A stretch of 8,648 nucleotides of DNA from a bacterium. GTDB taxonomy: Bacteria; Bdellovibrionota; FAC87; UBA2466. Where the stretch lies: NCBI GenBank assembly GCA_022842225.1, contig JALHPX010000025.1, positions 5,744 to 14,391 of the forward strand, written 5' to 3'. Shown here in pieces: positions 7,201-8,648 of this stretch. The notes beneath the pieces were generated by a model. It saw nothing but the letters and a program-made list of their open reading frames with translations. It was not told the DNA's origin and did no database searches. The translations under genes were made by a program, and so were the position numbers. Positions within the stretch are counted from its first letter, which is position 1. Each line of letters starts with the position of its first letter.

Positions 7201-7805
7201 GGCAAATCGAGTTGCAGGGACGAGACCTGCAAATTGCTTTGCACACCGGATTGCGCGAGCGATTCGGCCAGATGAGAAGTGTCGGAGAGTGCTTCTACGC
7301 TCTCGCTCAAGCGAACGAGCGAAGCTCGATCGGTGGTGGAGAGGTCTAGTGCGCCACTAGCGCCCGAGCGCCAGGGATCTAATGCCAGGTGCACGGCTTG
7401 TGACTCGGCACCGCTGCGAATGTTTTCGGTGATCGCTACATAAGTTTCGGAAGCGAGATACCGGAACGGCACTGTGCGCGTCCAGCGCAGGCAACCCTCG
7501 GCATCTGCTTTAATCTGCAGCGCAGGGCCTATTCCAGAGTCGGATTCGACGGAAAATTCTTGTCCCACGCGGGCTTGCTGCGTGGCTTTGTCTCGGGCGC
7601 AGGTGCGAAAATGGTAGGTGCGATTTGCGGGCAATCCCCAGCTGTCGGTTCCCGAACCTTCGGAGCCTTCTAGCACCATCGGTGTGAGCAGCCACGACGC
7701 TACCGTCGCTTGCGTCTCGGCACGCACATCGCTGCTCGGTTTTTGAAACGAGCAACCGGCTAAGAAGCCGGCAACAGCAAAAAGGGTAAATCTAAAAAAC
7801 AACAT
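4269..7805 (-). CDS. Very large lipoprotein with a duplicated two-cysteine domain, unknown function
   Basis: This 1178-residue protein starts with a signal sequence and lipobox LAGC (lipid cysteine at residue 18, followed by serine), so it is a membrane-anchored periplasmic or surface lipoprotein. I do not recognise a named family. Residues about 60-150 and 385-486 are two diverged copies of one domain. Each has a first cysteine (69; 395), a second cysteine in [EA]GC[LI].W (105; 436), then F.Y.A.E[ST]Y, and ends in [DN]PW..G (143-148; 479-484). The regions after each copy (about 185-330 and 510-660) are both beta-strand-rich and may be paired repeats as well. An Ala/Gly/Ser linker lies at about 350-362. 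The C-terminal third is different: charged, with cysteines at 794, 821, 950, 971, 1108, 1126, 1128 and 1165, including a YCRC motif. Twelve cysteines besides the lipid one suggest disulfides. The start overlaps the barrel gene by 14 bases and the stop overlaps the next start by 4, so all three should be co-expressed. Confidence 0.88.
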   Translation of the reverse strand: MLFFRFTLFAVAGFLAGCSFQKPSSDVRAETQATVASWLLTPMVLEGSEGSGTDSWGLPANRTYHFRTCARDKATQQARVGQEFSVESDSGIGPALQIKADAEGCLRWTRTVPFRYLASETYVAITENIRSGAESQAVHLALDPWRSGASGALDLSTTDRASLVRLSESVEALSDTSHLAESLAQSGVQSNLQVSSLQLDLPEPEQNGSHSIQRASLRLQVSALRPALEGTWEAAALVRGDIRIRAVLIEKVKGVANPAPFALLQAPPTTHLEQGWLESELSFQLQRAREQGSELELVLQLVPAPSPTGILPWKGKFLVSATEKQSGKPMVLPATDPTSLDAAVSTTQVAPKGAAAAGASNSVSALVIGKTSAHAIAPRVGENWQAVSEVVFEACLLGATQLRAAAPKQPFAVQWARGGQWDPRFETRVISDEAGCIHWKQPIEFPYAAAESYWDGSIVVKSAGGQYEGAQATRLSAVNPWQTGTHLFWDSESLGAPPVNPEADKPAALVLSRYDISQKGDWEYFVDTFLQLVQKREVNVSLYPVLHRPYSFDKAPKNVEIPLAAKLRIHGKLSRASGKSRLKGAERRVSDPGFISSFETLSKVSRVDRLDTTGAFAIPFLDLHWLELGIHFELNVTAESAVFAPQPARALGLFNGLMLRNQQESKNLIDLADGQPLPTQPEGLAETEKAWLSYGGDTGGTTFYVDHPFKQPPLHQLAEYWSNYSAVQLKVADTDEKVALPASKLITSQVVTELPTGNAIWDFLEHSQTSSEYYETTPEPLDQATVKKMLAPFCSTSAVPAKTSPQSKALASTGKQVHAPCEKDPNLYFSLHTFTVFEDVKEEARKIQGVRGSSAIASTFFNERKFTEAKVEGNSDRVSRQFGAFSKSGYGRFDSSFVPFQVSVTKDDQVYSNDEAIYAKDTRSGLRGSNQVSLERTGLELEFDAITRECVAVLPLPSTQSQWKTPIHIYCAAKKNKTYRERWYTLSDGVAANTLVDSGDEELRGWYKALRGNDAFAAFDRLLSDSIRDLKLNKIESFHDGVDRLVGGVLKLPPKRSRAKNGDEEVLRDPVTARLFADGSVFMGVWGMQEYSGVMWNESEIRNLVDICTDDLIAKQVELVVATRYCRCFYTEAAQTWQHGVFTESSQSARDNTRLLHDSGTYDWCRGFAKDSVKEPVE
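4281..4286 (-). promoter_or_regulatory. Strong internal Shine-Dalgarno for the anchored protein gene
   Basis: AAGGAG on the - strand lies eight bases before the ATG at 4272, within the last codons of the upstream lipoprotein gene. It supports the chosen start and permits initiation as well as stop-start coupling at the ATGATG overlap. Confidence 0.75.
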
Positions 7806-8648
7806 AGTCCGACTTCAAACTAACCTGCAGCCAAGTCATGGGTGTCTGCCAGGATTGATTGATAATGGGTCGAGATTCAATCCACTCCGCGGCAAGAATC
7901 AGGCTCGGTTGCTGGAATTCCGCCTGAACGCCCAGGCTAAATCCCGTGCGATTGGACGAACCAAACTGCCGCGCCTGAAAAAGCGCCGGAGCCGCATCCG
8001 GCTGCACCCGGAAAATTTCAGCAGGCAAACTGATTCGGAGCGTGCGCGAGGCCTGCCACCGAGGAGTCAGCCGCGCGCGCCAACCAAAATTAGTCCCCGT
8101 TGGGCTCTCCGAATTGCGCAGGATTTCTGTTTCCACAGCCGCTGCCCAAGTGGGTAAAAACCACACTTCCGCTTGTGCTCCCGCTTGGAAACCTTGGTAG
8201 GCGTAGCGAAAGCGCGCGTCGTTCGAGGATAGGCCATCGACCGTGTTACCAAAAAACTGCGCTTGGAAGGCGGAAGGGGCGGAAAGATCGCGGTACAGAA
8301 AATGTCCTAAAGTGGCACTGGCCGAAAAATGCGGGCCTCTATCGTAGCTAGCAAAGACCTGTTCCATGAAAAAGCTCGGACTGCCGTTGGCCCAATTGCC
8401 CCAAGGCTGGCGAGTGGAAGTATCCGAGGCAATTGCTTGCTCGAATCGTAGCCCGTAGGAGAGGTTGCCGCTTTTCCAATTGGTCCGTTCAATGAGGCTC
8501 GGGAAACTTTGCTCGTGAAAAAGTAAGCGGCTCTGCCAGAGCCCTTGTTCCTGCGCGCCACCCGATAAGAAGAGCCAGGGTAGGGGTTGTGCGACCAAGG
8601 CGGCTTCTCGCAGGCGCAATTGCTGGCGAGGGGAGAACGCGTCCGAGT
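7792..8648 (-). CDS. Beta-barrel outer-membrane protein, C-terminal 284 residues (5' end outside window)
   Basis: The frame is open through the right window edge (upstream residues SDAFSPRQQLRLREAAL), so the true start is outside. The visible part is built of alternating polar/hydrophobic strands with many aromatic residues and glycines, for example FSASATLGHFLY, FQAGAQAEVWFLP, GFSLGVQAEFQ and TWLQVSLKSDYVVF. The protein ends in phenylalanine after an amphipathic strand, the usual C-terminal signal for BAM-mediated insertion into the outer membrane. The early WLFLSGGAQEQGLWQSRLLFHE stretch resembles the inner strands of porin-like or alginate-export-like barrels, but I cannot name the family. 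It is first of the three visible operon genes. Its TAG lies inside the start of the large lipoprotein gene (14-base overlap), suggesting translational coupling and a shared job at the outer membrane. Confidence 0.75.
   Translation of the reverse strand, partial: SDAFSPRQQLRLREAALVAQPLPWLFLSGGAQEQGLWQSRLLFHEQSFPSLIERTNWKSGNLSYGLRFEQAIASDTSTRQPWGNWANGSPSFFMEQVFASYDRGPHFSASATLGHFLYRDLSAPSAFQAQFFGNTVDGLSSNDARFRYAYQGFQAGAQAEVWFLPTWAAAVETEILRNSESPTGTNFGWRARLTPRWQASRTLRISLPAEIFRVQPDAAPALFQARQFGSSNRTGFSLGVQAEFQQPSLILAAEWIESRPIINQSWQTPMTWLQVSLKSDYVVF

Noticed and set aside
7756..7771. Perfect 6-base stem hairpin near the start of the large lipoprotein gene
   Set aside because: It arises from repeated Ala-Gly codons in the signal peptide (AG-FL-AG) and has no regulatory context.
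8617..8619. TTG near the right edge as start of the barrel gene
   Set aside because: The frame stays open to the window edge with barrel-like residues before it, and no signal peptide follows this codon.
1..8648. CRISPR arrays, rRNA, tRNA, riboswitches
   Set aside because: I saw no regularly spaced repeats and no recognisable structural RNA in the gaps, which are all under 300 bases.

Overview
The window looks like chromosomal DNA from a Gram-negative bacterium. It encodes two lipoproteins with clear lipoboxes, a beta-barrel-type protein ending in phenylalanine, and a secreted, membrane-anchored protein. The style of the envelope genes, together with a membrane pyrophosphatase of this type, suggests a Bdellovibrionota-like or other former 'deltaproteobacterial' lineage. 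That placement is an impression from protein style and has not been tested by any search.

Layout from left to right. (1) Positions 1-1592, + strand: the C-terminal two thirds of a membrane-bound, ion-pumping pyrophosphatase, cut by the left edge and followed by a strong intrinsic terminator (1614-1653). (2) Positions 1654-3334: a 1.68 kb segment bounded by two 39-base inverted repeats that differ at one base. It holds two divergent genes: an OlsB/hemolysin-like GNAT acyltransferase on the - strand (1716-2603) and a 121-residue lipoprotein with one putative Ig-like domain on the + strand (2882-3247). Between them is a 278-base gap containing a 66-codon open stretch without a normal start. No transposase or recombinase lies between the repeats. 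(3) Positions 3337-8648, - strand: three overlapping genes that read as one operon. In transcription order they are a beta-barrel outer-membrane protein (cut by the right edge), a 1178-residue lipoprotein with an internally duplicated cysteine-containing domain, and a 311-residue protein with an N-terminal signal peptide and a C-terminal membrane segment.

How the genes may work together. The pyrophosphatase is housekeeping bioenergetics and looks unrelated to its neighbours. The three right-hand genes overlap (14 bases and 4 bases) and their predicted locations are outer membrane, lipid-anchored periplasm, and a membrane-anchored periplasmic domain. They may form an envelope complex that I do not recognise, and this is the best candidate here for an undescribed system. 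The second most notable signal is the inverted-repeat pair. It could mark an old mobile segment, an invertible segment, or two copies of a dispersed REP-like element, since each copy lies in a gap between convergent genes.
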